This document shows, piece by piece, positions 9,564 to 17,836 of a stretch of DNA of 64,000 nucleotides (position 1 is the first letter of the stretch; each line of letters begins with the position of its first letter). Location: NCBI RefSeq assembly GCF_001426705.1, contig NZ_LMFC01000005.1:186001-250000 (forward strand). Direction: 5' to 3'. The position numbers were made by a program, and so were the translations under genes. Under the pieces are notes generated by a model. The model was not told the DNA's origin. It made no database searches and saw nothing but the letters and a program-made list of their open reading frames with translations. The DNA comes from Cellulomonas sp. Root485 (GTDB lineage: Bacteria; Actinomycetota; Actinomycetes; Actinomycetales; Cellulomonadaceae).

Positions 9564-10112
9564 ATGACCCGAGGAACCCGCACCGCCCGCCTCGCCACCG
9601 CTCTCGGCACCGCCGTCGTTCTGCTCACCCTGATGATCGTCGTCGCGTCGCCAGGAGCTGCCGGTCCACCCGGCCCGCCGCCTCCCGCCGGGACGTACCG
9701 TCTGCCGCTCGCGGGGTCGACCGATGTGGTGCGTCCCTTCGAGCGACCGCCGGAGCGCTGGGCTGCGGGGCACCGCGGGGTCGACCTGAGGTCGGCGCTC
9801 GGCGCCGAGGTGGTCTCCCCCGTCGCCGGGGTGGTCACCTACGCGGGCACCGTGGGTGGTCGATCGGTGGTGACGGTGACGGACGTCGACGGGCGTCGCT
9901 CGAGTGTGGAGCCGCTCGGTCCCGCCGTCCGCGTCGGTGACCGTGTCGCGGCGGGTGCGCCGCTCGGCACGCTGACCGTCGACGGCTCCCACTGCGCGCC
10001 GAGCGTGTGCCTGCACTGGGGCGTGCGTGTCGGGGAGGACTACGTCGACCCGCTCAGTCTTCTCGCCGGTGCGGGGCCGGCGGTCCTGCTCCCACTCGAC
10101 ACCGTGGGGTGA
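9564..10112 (+). CDS. Secreted M23-family (LytM-like) protein
   Basis: A 182-residue exported protein: Arg-rich N-terminus, hydrophobic stretch and likely signal cleavage after about residue 33, then a proline-rich linker and an M23 (LytM) domain. The first zinc-ligand motif is intact (HRGVDLR, H70 and D74). In the second motif, normally HxH, the sequence is C149-L150-H151 (CLHWGVR), so one histidine is replaced by cysteine. It probably binds cell-wall peptides or regulates another hydrolase, or is a variant peptidase. It is divergent from rpsB, the usual location of an M23 gene in actinobacteria. Confidence 0.88.
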   Translation: MTRGTRTARLATALGTAVVLLTLMIVVASPGAAGPPGPPPPAGTYRLPLAGSTDVVRPFERPPERWAAGHRGVDLRSALGAEVVSPVAGVVTYAGTVGGRSVVTVTDVDGRRSSVEPLGPAVRVGDRVAAGAPLGTLTVDGSHCAPSVCLHWGVRVGEDYVDPLSLLAGAGPAVLLPLDTVG

Positions 10113-10214
10113 GGCCAGTCGGGCCCGACCTCGTTACGTGCTCGGCAGCGTCGTGACGCGCGGCGCGGTGTCCGTCGAGGTCAGGCCTGGCGGGGAGAGC
10201 AGCGACAGCCCAGG

Positions 10215-10283
10215 CCCCAGCGGCGTTCAGAACCCGGCCCCAGCGGCGTTCGGAGCCCAGCCCCAGCGGCGTTTCAGGTCGAG
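10215..10283. repeat. 23-bp tandem repeat, three copies
   Basis: The core CCCCAGCGGCGTT recurs at 10215, 10238 and 10261, an exact 23-bp period, with the remainder of each unit diverging. It lies in the 248-bp gap between the convergent M23 and sigma factor genes. Confidence 0.85.
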
Positions 10284-10321
10284 TGAGTTCGAGCCGAAGC
10301 CGAAGTCCACCCGCGCTCAGC

Positions 10322-10355
10322 GTCTGCTCGCGGTCAGGGTCTGCTCGCGGTCAGG
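10322..10355. repeat. 17-bp direct tandem repeat, two copies
   Basis: GTCTGCTCGCGGTCAGG occurs at 10322-10338 and again at 10339-10355, followed by a partial third copy (GTCGGTCAGG) that runs into the stop codon of the sigma factor gene. Confidence 0.85.
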
Positions 10356-10360
10356 GTCGG

Positions 10361-11299
10361 TCAGGCGCGCTCGGCCTCGACGAGGCGGGTGCGCAGCCGG
10401 ACCATCGCTGCCGTGTGCATCTGGGAGATGCGCGACTCGGTGACGCCGAGGACGCGACCGATCTCGGCGAGCGTCATGCCCTCGTAGTAGTAGAGAACGA
10501 CGACGATGCGCTCGCGCTCACCGAGACACTCGATCGCACGGGCCAGCAGGAACTTGGTCTCGGCCGCCTCGATCGAGCTGGCGGGGTCGAGCGTGCGCTC
10601 GTCGCCCAGGGTGTCGCCGAGCGAGACGCCGCCGGGGCGGTCGTCGCCGCCGCCGAGCAGCTCGTCGAGGGCCGCGACGTTCACCGTCGAGAGCTGGGAG
10701 TAGATCGCACGCAGGTCCTCGACGGGCATCGCGAGGTGGCGGGCGACCTCGTCCTCGGTCGGGGTGCGGTGCAGCTTGGCCTCGAGCTCGGCGTACGCGC
10801 GGTCGACGGAGCGGGCCTTGGTGCGGACCGAGCGCGGGACCCAGTCCATCGCGCGCAGCTCGTCGATGATCGCGCCGCGGATGCGGGACGAGGCGTAGGA
10901 CTCGAACTTCACGGAGCGGTCCGTCTGGTACTTCTCGATGGCGTCGATGAGCCCGAACATGCCGTACGAGACCAGGTCGGCCTGCTCGACGGTGCTCGGC
11001 AGCCGCATCCCGACGCGGCCGGCGACCGCCGACACGAGCGGGGCGTAGTGCAGGATCAGGCCCTCACGGGCACGGGCGGACGGCGCTGCCTTGTAGTCCT
11101 CCCAGAGCGCGTCGACCTCCTCGACGGAGCGGGTCGGCGCGACCGGGGTCCGGGGGGCAGGGACACCGCGAGTGATCGGGACCGACGCGGGCGCCAGCAG
11201 GTCCACCTCGGCCGACCGCGGCTGCGGGATCACGCCCTCGGGCGCCGTGCTGGTCAGTCGCGTGTGCACCGGGAAGGCGGTGTCCAGCTGCGTCGTCAT
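10361..11299 (-). CDS. FliA/WhiG-class sigma factor
   Basis: A 312-residue alternative sigma factor of the flagellar/sporulation (FliA/WhiG) type. Region 2 contains DLVSYGMFGLIDAIEKYQ and FESYASSRIRGAIIDELRAMDWVPRSVR; region 4 ends with YYYEGMTLAEIGRVLGVTES as a helix-turn-helix. In a non-sporulating Cellulomonas-like bacterium it would most likely direct flagellar and chemotaxis genes. ATG 11299 has GGAG 9 nt upstream and is preferred; ATG 11311 and ATG 11323 are in frame. The first ~60 residues are poorly conserved. Its 410-bp upstream region is more AT-rich than its surroundings. Confidence 0.92.
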   Translation of the reverse strand: MTTQLDTAFPVHTRLTSTAPEGVIPQPRSAEVDLLAPASVPITRGVPAPRTPVAPTRSVEEVDALWEDYKAAPSARAREGLILHYAPLVSAVAGRVGMRLPSTVEQADLVSYGMFGLIDAIEKYQTDRSVKFESYASSRIRGAIIDELRAMDWVPRSVRTKARSVDRAYAELEAKLHRTPTEDEVARHLAMPVEDLRAIYSQLSTVNVAALDELLGGGDDRPGGVSLGDTLGDERTLDPASSIEAAETKFLLARAIECLGERERIVVVLYYYEGMTLAEIGRVLGVTESRISQMHTAAMVRLRTRLVEAERA

Positions 11300-11319
11300 C
11301 GTCGACTCCATTGTCTTCG

Positions 11320-11511
11320 TCATGCTCGCGGGTGCGCGTGCTGGGCGGTACGGCCGGACCGCGAGGAATGACCCAGAAGCAGGTCGACATTGCCGACATA
11401 TGCGCGGCTCGCGCACTCCGACAATGCCCGTTCGGCCTTCAGGTGCGTCGAGAACTCCGCCGGGAGGAGCGCCCGGAAAGGCGTCCCCGTCGCGATCTCG
11501 TTGCTGTCCAT
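11320..11511 (-). CDS. Possible small ORF upstream of the sigma gene
   Basis: A 63-codon frame begins MDSNEIATGTPFRALLPAEF and ends with TGA overlapping ATG 11323, one of the possible sigma starts. Third-position GC is high at first, then drops. No Shine-Dalgarno sequence is obvious and no family is recognised. It may be a leader ORF, or simply non-coding sequence in the promoter region. Confidence 0.25.
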   Translation of the reverse strand: MDSNEIATGTPFRALLPAEFSTHLKAERALSECASRAYVGNVDLLLGHSSRSGRTAQHAHPRA

Positions 11512-11709
11512 GTGAGTACGGTGACCTGAAACACAGCAGGTAACAAGCAGCACTTTCACCTGCCCGGCCTAACGGTGGGCGAATCCCGGCACAATGTCCG
11601 ATTCGCCGACGAACAATGGCCCGATTGCGCGAGTTTTTCACCCGGGGAACTCCTCACCCCCTCTCATCCACAACCGCTTCCGGCGCGCCTTCTGGACAGC
11701 GGCGCGCCG
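11512..11709. promoter_or_regulatory. AT-richer upstream region of the sigma factor gene
   Basis: This stretch, between the dprA stop and the small ORF, is clearly less GC-rich than its neighbours. It has paired CAGGT/ACCTG elements around 11537-11564 and several CACC/GGTG half-sites. A regulated promoter is likely, but I could not assign -35 and -10 boxes. Confidence 0.4.
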
Positions 11710-12915
11710 TCATGGTGTGGCGAACCCCACCGCGACCCACCCCGCGTCTCGCCGGACCGCCCACCCGCCGAGCTCCAGAAGACCCACCGCCCCTCGCGCC
11801 TCGGCGACCGTGACGCCGGCGAGGCTCGCCACCCGGTCGAGCTCGAAGGGCACCCGACGCGAGAGGGCATCGAGGACGCGAGCCGACACGGGATCGAGCG
11901 CGTCCTGACGTCGGGCCGAGCGATCGTCGGCTGAGCGGTCGGCCGCCGCGCCGGCCAGGAGGGTCGCGCCGGTGACCCCGGCGAGCTCCCGCACCTCGGC
12001 CGCGTCCGTGACGCACACCGCGACCCCCTCCCGCAGCAACCGGTGGCAGCCGGCGGAGGCCATCGACGTGACCGGCCCCGGCACGGCGCCGACGGGCCGC
12101 AGCAGCCGCGCCGCGTGGTGCGCGGTGCTCATCGCACCGGAACGCCACGCCGCTTCGACCACGACCGTGGCCCGCCCGGCCGCGGCGATCAGCCGGTTCC
12201 GCTGCAGGAACCGGCTCTTGGTCGGCAGGCTGCCCGGTGGCACCTCGGACACGAGCGCTCCCCCGGAACCCACCACCGCGTCGAGCAGGCGTGCGTTCCC
12301 GGCCGGATACGCCCGGTCGACACCACCCGCGAGGACGACGACGGTTCGCCCGCCGCGGGCGACTGCTCCGCGGTGGGCCGCCGCATCGATGCCGTACGCA
12401 CCGCCCGAGACCACGCACACGCCGTCCGCGGAGAGTCCGTCGGCGAGGTCGAACGCGATCCGTTCTCCGTAGGTCGTCGCCGCACGCGACCCGACGACGG
12501 CCGCCGACAGCGCGAGCGTGGCACCCAGGTCGGGTTCGCCGCGCACCCACACGCTGAACGGGGCCTCGACCCCGAGGTCATCGAACGCCGACGGCCACCG
12601 AGGGTCTCCCGGCACCAGCAGAGCTCCGCCCAGCCGGTCGAGCTGCGCGAGGTCCCGACGGGGGTCGCAGCCAGGCAGGCGGACGGCCCACCGGGCGAGG
12701 GCCTTGACCACCCGTCTGCGGTCGGCGCCGGAGAGCGGGCCGGTCCGGTCCTCGAGCCGAGCCAGGTCGGGACGGTCCCGGACGGCCGCGTGCACCCACT
12801 CGAGCGCCTCCACCGCGCCGAGCAGTCCCACGAGCGTCCCGGCCACGGTGTCCCCGGGCTCCACCAAGGCGCTCCACGTCGCGCGGGCGAGCACCTCCGC
12901 GCCGTCGCCGCTCAT
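11710..12915 (-). CDS. dprA: DNA-processing protein A
   Basis: DprA loads RecA on incoming single-stranded DNA during natural transformation. The 401-residue protein has the Rossmann DprA core: AVVGSRAATTYGERIA, VVSGGAYGIDAAAHRGA, VVVLAGGVDRAYPAGN and RFLQRNRLIAAAG. A C-terminal winged-helix-like segment (PVSARVLDALSRRVPFELDRVASLAGV) is present. The start ATG 12915 overlaps the upstream comM-like stop (ATGA). The pair occurs in most actinobacteria, including ones not known to be transformable. Confidence 0.96.
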   Translation of the reverse strand: MSGDGAEVLARATWSALVEPGDTVAGTLVGLLGAVEALEWVHAAVRDRPDLARLEDRTGPLSGADRRRVVKALARWAVRLPGCDPRRDLAQLDRLGGALLVPGDPRWPSAFDDLGVEAPFSVWVRGEPDLGATLALSAAVVGSRAATTYGERIAFDLADGLSADGVCVVSGGAYGIDAAAHRGAVARGGRTVVVLAGGVDRAYPAGNARLLDAVVGSGGALVSEVPPGSLPTKSRFLQRNRLIAAAGRATVVVEAAWRSGAMSTAHHAARLLRPVGAVPGPVTSMASAGCHRLLREGVAVCVTDAAEVRELAGVTGATLLAGAAADRSADDRSARRQDALDPVSARVLDALSRRVPFELDRVASLAGVTVAEARGAVGLLELGGWAVRRDAGWVAVGFATP

Positions 12916-14435
12916 GCGCCCGCCCCCCGCGTCCGCAGCAGGAGGGCGTGTCCCACGTCGGCGCGCCCGGGTGCCGCCCGACCCGCCAGGTCCGCCACGG
13001 TCCACGCGACGCGCAGCACCCGGTCCACGCCGCGCAGGCTCAGCGTGCCGCGATCGACCGCGCGGTCCAGGTCCGCGACCAGGCTGCGGTCCGGACCCAG
13101 CCGCTCCCGCAGCCAGCTGCCCGGGACGTCGCCGTTGGTGCGCCACGGCGTCCCCGCCAGCCGCTGTGCCTGTGCGGTGCGCGCGTCGAGCACCCGTGCG
13201 GCGACGACCGCCGAGGACTCACCGGCCTCCGCACCCGCCCGGGCAGGGGTGAGCTCGACCTGCAGGTCCACCCGGTCCAGCAGCGGACCCGACAGCTTGC
13301 CGAAGTACCGGCGGCGCTGCTCGCTGCGGCAGGTGCACGCCAGGCCCTTGCCGACCGCCTGCCCGCACGGGCACGGGTTGGCCGCCAGGACGAGCTGGAA
13401 CCGGGCCGGGTAGCGGGCTGTGCCGGCGGCGCGGTGCAGCACCAGCTCGCCGTGCTCCAACGGCTGCCGCAACGTCTGCAGCACGGCGGTCGAGAACTCC
13501 GGCGCCTCGTCGAGGAACAGCACGCCACGGTGCGCCCGTGAGGCTGCCCCGGGGCGCGGGACGCCCGATCCCCCGCCCACGACGCTCGCGGGGGTCGCCG
13601 TGTGGTGCGGATCCTCGAAGGGTGGCCGGCGCAGCAGCCCGTCCCCGGGGTCGAACGCGCCGGCCACCGAGTGCACCGCGGTGACCTCGACGGCGTCGGC
13701 CTCCGACAGGTCCGGCAGCAGCCCGGGCAGCCGGGCCGCGAGCATCGTCTTGCCCGTCCCCGGCGGGCCGACCATCAGCAGGTGGTGCCCACCCGCGGCA
13801 GCGACCTCGACGCACGCCCGCGCATCGTCCTGACCGACCACGTCCGCGAGGTCCAGCGCCGAGCTGCCCAGGCGCCGTGGCACGGCCTCCGGGGACACGG
13901 GCGAGACCTCCGGGACGTCGACGGTCGCGCCGTAGGCCGCGGCGACCTCGGCCAGGCTCGTCGCGCCGACCACCCGTGCACCGGGCACCAGCCGAGCCTC
14001 TGCCGCGTTGGCCTCGGCGACGACGACCCGGCACCACCCCGCGGCGACGGCGGCCGCGACCGCGGGCAGGACGCCGCGTACCGGCCGGAGCCGGCCGTCG
14101 AGCCCGAGCTCGCCGAGGTGGACTACCCCGCGCGGCGCGACCGGGTCGATGGCCTCGGCCCCCGCCAGCGTCGCGACGGCGATCGCCAGGTCGAACCCTG
14201 AGCCGGACTTCGGCAGCGTGGCGGGCGAGAGGTTGACGGTGATCCGACGGTTGGGCCACGCGAGTCCCGACGACGTCACGGCTGCACGCACGCGGTCACG
14301 TGACTCGGCCAACGAGGCGTCGGGCAGCCCCACGAGGGTGAACGCGGGCAGCGACGGCGCGAGGTGCGCCTCGACCTCGACGACGTGCCCGGTCAGCCCG
14401 ACGAGCGCGACCCCCAGCGTCCGCCCGAGGACCAC
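12912..14435 (-). CDS. comM: YifB/ComM-type Mg-chelatase-like AAA+ ATPase
   Basis: A 507-residue ComM/YifB homologue. The N-terminal domain (VEAHLAPSLPAFTLVGLPDASLAESRDRVRAA) precedes an AAA+ module with Walker A GPPGTGKTM and Walker B VLFLDEAPEFS, and a C-terminal magnesium-chelatase subunit domain with the CxC-type cluster NPCPCGQ and CTC. In Vibrio, ComM is a helicase promoting branch migration in transformation. GTG 14435 abuts the yraN stop; the 3' end overlaps dprA, so recombination functions are co-expressed. Confidence 0.95.
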   Translation of the reverse strand: MVLGRTLGVALVGLTGHVVEVEAHLAPSLPAFTLVGLPDASLAESRDRVRAAVTSSGLAWPNRRITVNLSPATLPKSGSGFDLAIAVATLAGAEAIDPVAPRGVVHLGELGLDGRLRPVRGVLPAVAAAVAAGWCRVVVAEANAAEARLVPGARVVGATSLAEVAAAYGATVDVPEVSPVSPEAVPRRLGSSALDLADVVGQDDARACVEVAAAGGHHLLMVGPPGTGKTMLAARLPGLLPDLSEADAVEVTAVHSVAGAFDPGDGLLRRPPFEDPHHTATPASVVGGGSGVPRPGAASRAHRGVLFLDEAPEFSTAVLQTLRQPLEHGELVLHRAAGTARYPARFQLVLAANPCPCGQAVGKGLACTCRSEQRRRYFGKLSGPLLDRVDLQVELTPARAGAEAGESSAVVAARVLDARTAQAQRLAGTPWRTNGDVPGSWLRERLGPDRSLVADLDRAVDRGTLSLRGVDRVLRVAWTVADLAGRAAPGRADVGHALLLRTRGAGA

Positions 14436-14792
14436 CTAGACCACCCCGACGAGGTGGTCGACCTGCGCCGCACCCCTCGGGGGCAGCAGCACCGCGATCA
14501 CGTCGACGCGCACCGACCTCGGGTGCACGTCGTGCGCGGCGAGCCACTGCGCCGCGAGCCGTCGCACCCGGGCGAGCTTGCGGGCGGTCACCGCCTCGGC
14601 GGGATGCCCATAGGCGATCGACCGCCGCGTCTTGACCTCGACGACGACGAGCTCGTGGCCGTCCATCGCCACGAGGTCGAGCTCACCGTCCCGCGTCCGC
14701 CAGTTCCGGTCCAGCACGTCCCATCCGCGGTCTCGGACATGGGCTTCCGCCACATCCTCCCCGTACCGCCCCACTGCGTCCTTCGCGCGCAC
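14436..14792 (-). CDS. YraN/UPF0102 endonuclease-like protein
   Basis: A 118-residue protein of the UPF0102 family with an endonuclease-like fold. It shows GRYGEDVAEAHV, then the nuclease-like core DRNWRTRDGELDLVAMDG and VVVEVKTR. These are the conserved GE, E-x-D and ExK positions expected of a PD-(D/E)xK nuclease. GTG 14792 has GGAGG upstream, and the gene sits in the conserved rnhB-DUF2469-yraN-comM-dprA order. A role in DNA repair or recombination is plausible but unproven for the family. Confidence 0.9.
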   Translation of the reverse strand: MRAKDAVGRYGEDVAEAHVRDRGWDVLDRNWRTRDGELDLVAMDGHELVVVEVKTRRSIAYGHPAEAVTARKLARVRRLAAQWLAAHDVHPRSVRVDVIAVLLPPRGAAQVDHLVGVV

Positions 14793-14892
14793 CGGACCAC
14801 CTCCGTGCAGGACGCTGCCAGCGTGGGGCGCCGAGAGGGACGACCGAGCACCACGTCGTGGAGGCGGCCACGCCCGGCCGGGCTGTGGGCGG

Positions 14893-14918
14893 CTCGGCAC
14901 GAACCAGGTCGTGCCGAG
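14893..14918. terminator. Hairpin between DUF2469 gene and yraN
   Basis: A perfect 10-bp stem (CTCGGCACGA at 14893-14902, complement at 14909-14918) with a 6-nt loop lies in the 248-bp gap downstream of the DUF2469 gene. The same gap contains ACGTCAGG twice near 14984-15001. It may end the lepB-rnhB-DUF2469 transcript. Confidence 0.5.
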
Positions 14919-15040
14919 GCTGGGACGACGACATTGTGAGGCGAGCGCGCAAGGAGTCGCCCCGGGCGCGTGCCAGGCGCTGACGTCAGGCGTACGTCAG
15001 GTCGACGGGCAGCCCCGTGCGGGCCGACCTCCGGCGGGCG

Positions 15041-15364
15041 TCAGCGGGCGAAGCCTGCGCTGCCACCCAGGTCGAGCTCGGCCTTCGCCAGCTCCTCGAC
15101 GTTCACGTCCTTGAAGGTGACGACCCGCACGGACTTCACGAACCGTGCCGAGCGGTACACGTCCCACACCCACGCGTCGGCGAGCGTCAGCTCGAAGTAG
15201 ACCTCGCCGGCTGCCGAGCGGACCTGCAGGTCCACCTGGTTGGCGAGGTAGAACCGCCGCTCGGTCTCCACGACGTAGGAGAAGAGCCCCACGACGTCGC
15301 GGTACTCGCGGTACAGCGCGAGCTCCATGTCGGTCTCGTAGTTCTCCAGGTCCTCCGCGCTCAC
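15041..15364 (-). CDS. DUF2469-family protein
   Basis: A 107-residue protein of the actinobacterial DUF2469 family, recognised by SAEDLENYETDMEL, YREYRDVVGLFSYVVETERR and VTFKDVNVEELAK. The function is unknown; its near-universal place next to rnhB and yraN in actinobacteria suggests a housekeeping role. The conserved family start fits GTG 15364. An ATG at 15382 would add six residues (MGDDVP) and is a reasonable alternative. Confidence 0.9.
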   Translation of the reverse strand: MSAEDLENYETDMELALYREYRDVVGLFSYVVETERRFYLANQVDLQVRSAAGEVYFELTLADAWVWDVYRSARFVKSVRVVTFKDVNVEELAKAELDLGGSAGFAR

Positions 15365-15422
15365 CGGGACATCATCCCCCATGCGTGCAGCCCGGGCCGC
15401 GCGACGCCACGAGAGCGAACGG

Positions 15423-16202
15423 TCAGACCGCCCCGTCGAGCTCGGTGAGGGGCCCGAGCAGCGCCTCGTCCTCCTCGTCGACCAGCAATCCCTCGCCGGT
15501 CGTCCCCGGCAGCCGCCACGAGCGGCGGTGCAGCACGCTCGGACCCAGCTCGCGCAGCGCCGCCATGTGCTCGGGCGACGCGTACCCCTTGTTCTCGTCC
15601 CAGCGGTACTCGGGGTGCTGCGCGGCGAGGTCGACCATCATCGCGTCCCGCTCGCACTTGGCGAGCACGCTCGCGGCCGCGACGGAGGCGCACGTCCGGT
15701 CTGCTTTCACCCGCAGGTGGACGCGCGGTGCGGGTGCGGTCGCGTCGTCGTCGAGCGTGAAGAGGTCGGCCTGCGCCGGGCGGCTGAGCCAGTCGTGCGA
15801 CCCGTCCAGGAGCACGACGTCGACCGGTCCGACGGTCGCCGCGACGGAGGCCAGGGCACGTGTCCCCGCCAGCCGCAGAGCCGCGATGATGCCGACCTCG
15901 TCGATCTCCGCGGCGCTCGCGTGCCCGACGGCACGGGCGAGCCCCCAACGACCGAGAGCCGGCAGCAGGCGGGTGCGCGCCGCGGGAGCGAGCAGCTTGG
16001 AGTCCGCGACACCCTTCGGCGCGGACCTGGTCGTCACGTCCACGACAACGACCCCGACGCTGACCGGGCCGGCGAGCGAGCCGCGACCCACCTCGTCCAT
16101 CCCGGCCAGGAGACGCGCGCCGTCCCGCAGGAGCACGCGCTCGTGGCGCAGGTGCGGTGCGACGCGCGGTGCGGTCGCCCTCGGTGCGGCGAGCAGGGTC
16201 AC
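15423..16202 (-). CDS. rnhB: Ribonuclease HII
   Basis: RNase HII cleaves RNA in RNA-DNA hybrids and single ribonucleotides in DNA. The metal-binding residues lie in GMDEVGRGSLAGPV and LLDGSHDWL, and the substrate-contact segment KADRTCASVAAASVLAKCERD is intact. The chosen GTG 16202 overlaps the lepB stop by 4 bp (GTGA). The 259-residue length includes a short C-terminal extension after the usual end. Confidence 0.96.
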   Translation of the reverse strand: MTLLAAPRATAPRVAPHLRHERVLLRDGARLLAGMDEVGRGSLAGPVSVGVVVVDVTTRSAPKGVADSKLLAPAARTRLLPALGRWGLARAVGHASAAEIDEVGIIAALRLAGTRALASVAATVGPVDVVLLDGSHDWLSRPAQADLFTLDDDATAPAPRVHLRVKADRTCASVAAASVLAKCERDAMMVDLAAQHPEYRWDENKGYASPEHMAALRELGPSVLHRRSWRLPGTTGEGLLVDEEDEALLGPLTELDGAV

Positions 16203-17044
16203 GGCTGGTCGGGCACGTCCGCGAACGTGCTGGTCGGGTTGCGCAGGAGTCCCATGCGCTCGATGGGCCACACCGTCACGAAGGCCATGCCGACGACGTT
16301 GTCGATCGGCACCGACCCCCCGCCGGCGTTGCCCTGGTTGTAGCGCGAGTCCGACGAGTGGGACCGGTTGTCTCCCATGACCCAGATGCTGTTCTCCGGG
16401 ACGGTGACGTCGAACGCGATGTCGCTGGGCTGCACGCCCGCCGCGAGGTACGGCTCGTCGAGCGGCTCTCCGTTGACCACCACGGGCCCACCTGCCACCG
16501 CGGAGACGTGGTCGCCGGGCAGGCCGATGAGGCGCTTGACCAGGTGCTCGTTGGCGTCGGCCGGGTACAGGCCGATGAAGGTCAGGGCGGAGTTGACGGC
16601 CCCCCGGATAGGTCCCGGGTCCGGAGCGGTGTCGGACGGCAGCCAGCCACCGGGGTCCTTGAAGACGACGATGTCCCCCCGACGCAGGTCGAACGGGCCG
16701 GGGGTGAGCTTGCTGACCAGGATCCGGTCGTGCTCGATGAGCGTGTCGTGCATGGACTGGCTCGGGATGAAGAACGCCTGCACGAGGAACGTCTTGACCA
16801 GCAGGGACAGCACGATCGCGCTGACGAGGATGATCACCGTCTCGCGCAGCAGCGACCCCGCGCCGCTCGGCCGGCGGGCGGCGGCGTGCCTGCGGTTGGC
16901 CGAGTGGTGCGTGGACTGTCCGTCGTCGGGAACGGTCACGTCCGGCATCCGGGGACCGTCACCGGCACCGTCGGGCGACTCCCGGACCGGCCACGACGTG
17001 GGTGACGACCCTTCGTCGAGGTCGCGGGGAGGTCGGTCGATCAC
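16199..17044 (-). CDS. lepB: Signal peptidase I
   Basis: Type I signal peptidase removes signal peptides from exported proteins at the outer face of the membrane. The single membrane helix (VIILVSAIVLSLLVKTFLV) is followed by the catalytic serine motif IPSQSMHDTL and the catalytic lysine region VKRLIGLPGD, then GDNRSHSSDSR. A ~75-residue basic/acidic cytoplasmic N-terminus is typical of actinobacteria. The start is uncertain: GTG 17044 is chosen, GTG 17050 would add two residues. Confidence 0.94.
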   Translation of the reverse strand: MIDRPPRDLDEGSSPTSWPVRESPDGAGDGPRMPDVTVPDDGQSTHHSANRRHAAARRPSGAGSLLRETVIILVSAIVLSLLVKTFLVQAFFIPSQSMHDTLIEHDRILVSKLTPGPFDLRRGDIVVFKDPGGWLPSDTAPDPGPIRGAVNSALTFIGLYPADANEHLVKRLIGLPGDHVSAVAGGPVVVNGEPLDEPYLAAGVQPSDIAFDVTVPENSIWVMGDNRSHSSDSRYNQGNAGGGSVPIDNVVGMAFVTVWPIERMGLLRNPTSTFADVPDQP

Positions 17045-17186
17045 CCGCACACTCTCGCACGCGCCAGGCCCGGACGCGCACACGACCAGCCCCCGAGATC
17101 GCGCGTCGTGACCCGGTCATCCACGACGTGACCCGTCGACGGCACCGCCGCGCCCGTGACCAGCACCGGGGCGCGCCAGCAACGCC

Positions 17187-17220
17187 GACGGGCGGCCACC
17201 GTGACCGGTGGCCGCCCGTC
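17187..17220 (-). terminator. Terminator hairpin after rplS
   Basis: A perfect 14-bp stem (GACGGGCGGCCACC at 17187-17200, complement 17207-17220) with a 6-nt loop begins 21 bp past the rplS stop. It should end the rimM-trmD-rplS transcript and insulate lepB. Confidence 0.8.
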
Positions 17221-17241
17221 GGGACAGCTGTGCGAGGAAGG

Positions 17242-17610
17242 TCAGGCCTTCTTCGCGGCGGGGGTGAAGTCGCGCTTCTCCTTGATCTTGGCCTTCTTGC
17301 CACGGAGCTTGCGCAGGTAGTACAGCTTCGCGCGGCGCACGTCACCGCGCGTCACGACCTCGATCGACTCCAGGCTCGGGGAGTGCACGGGGAACGTGCG
17401 CTCGACGCCGACCTGGAAGCTGACCTTGCGGACGGTGAACGTCTCGCGGACGCCGTCACCCTGGCGACCGATGACGACACCCTGGAACGCCTGGATGCGG
17501 GAGCGGTTGCCCTCGACGACCTTGACGTTGACCTTGAGCGTGTCTCCGGCGCGGAACTCCGGGATGTCGGACCGCAGCGAGGCTGCGTCGACCTGGTCCA
17601 GCGTGTGCAT
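17242..17610 (-). CDS. rplS: 50S ribosomal protein L19
   Basis: L19 sits at the interface of the ribosomal subunits. The 122-residue protein shows FRAGDTLKVNVKVVEGNRSRIQAFQGVVI and the ending RAKLYYLRKLRGKKAKIKEKR typical of the family. It is last in the rimM-trmD-rplS group, 226 bp from trmD. That gap may hold its own promoter or a leader; no known leader motif was recognised. Confidence 0.98.
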   Translation of the reverse strand: MHTLDQVDAASLRSDIPEFRAGDTLKVNVKVVEGNRSRIQAFQGVVIGRQGDGVRETFTVRKVSFQVGVERTFPVHSPSLESIEVVTRGDVRRAKLYYLRKLRGKKAKIKEKRDFTPAAKKA

Positions 17611-17836
17611 GTGATGTCACTTCCCCGCCCTGCCACAGGTCAGGAACGTCGTCGAGGGCGTCACGGCTGCCCTGTGCAGGGCAGGACCGGCGTCCTTGGT
17701 CTGATGGTCCGGTGCGTCCGGGTCGAAGAGCCCGGGTGGTCGTGATCGTCTCCCCTGTGGCAGAGACGCAACCTGCGCGCACCAACGGGCAAGTCTGCCA
17801 CACCGGCCGGGCCGGCGGTAAATCGCGTGCTGGATC

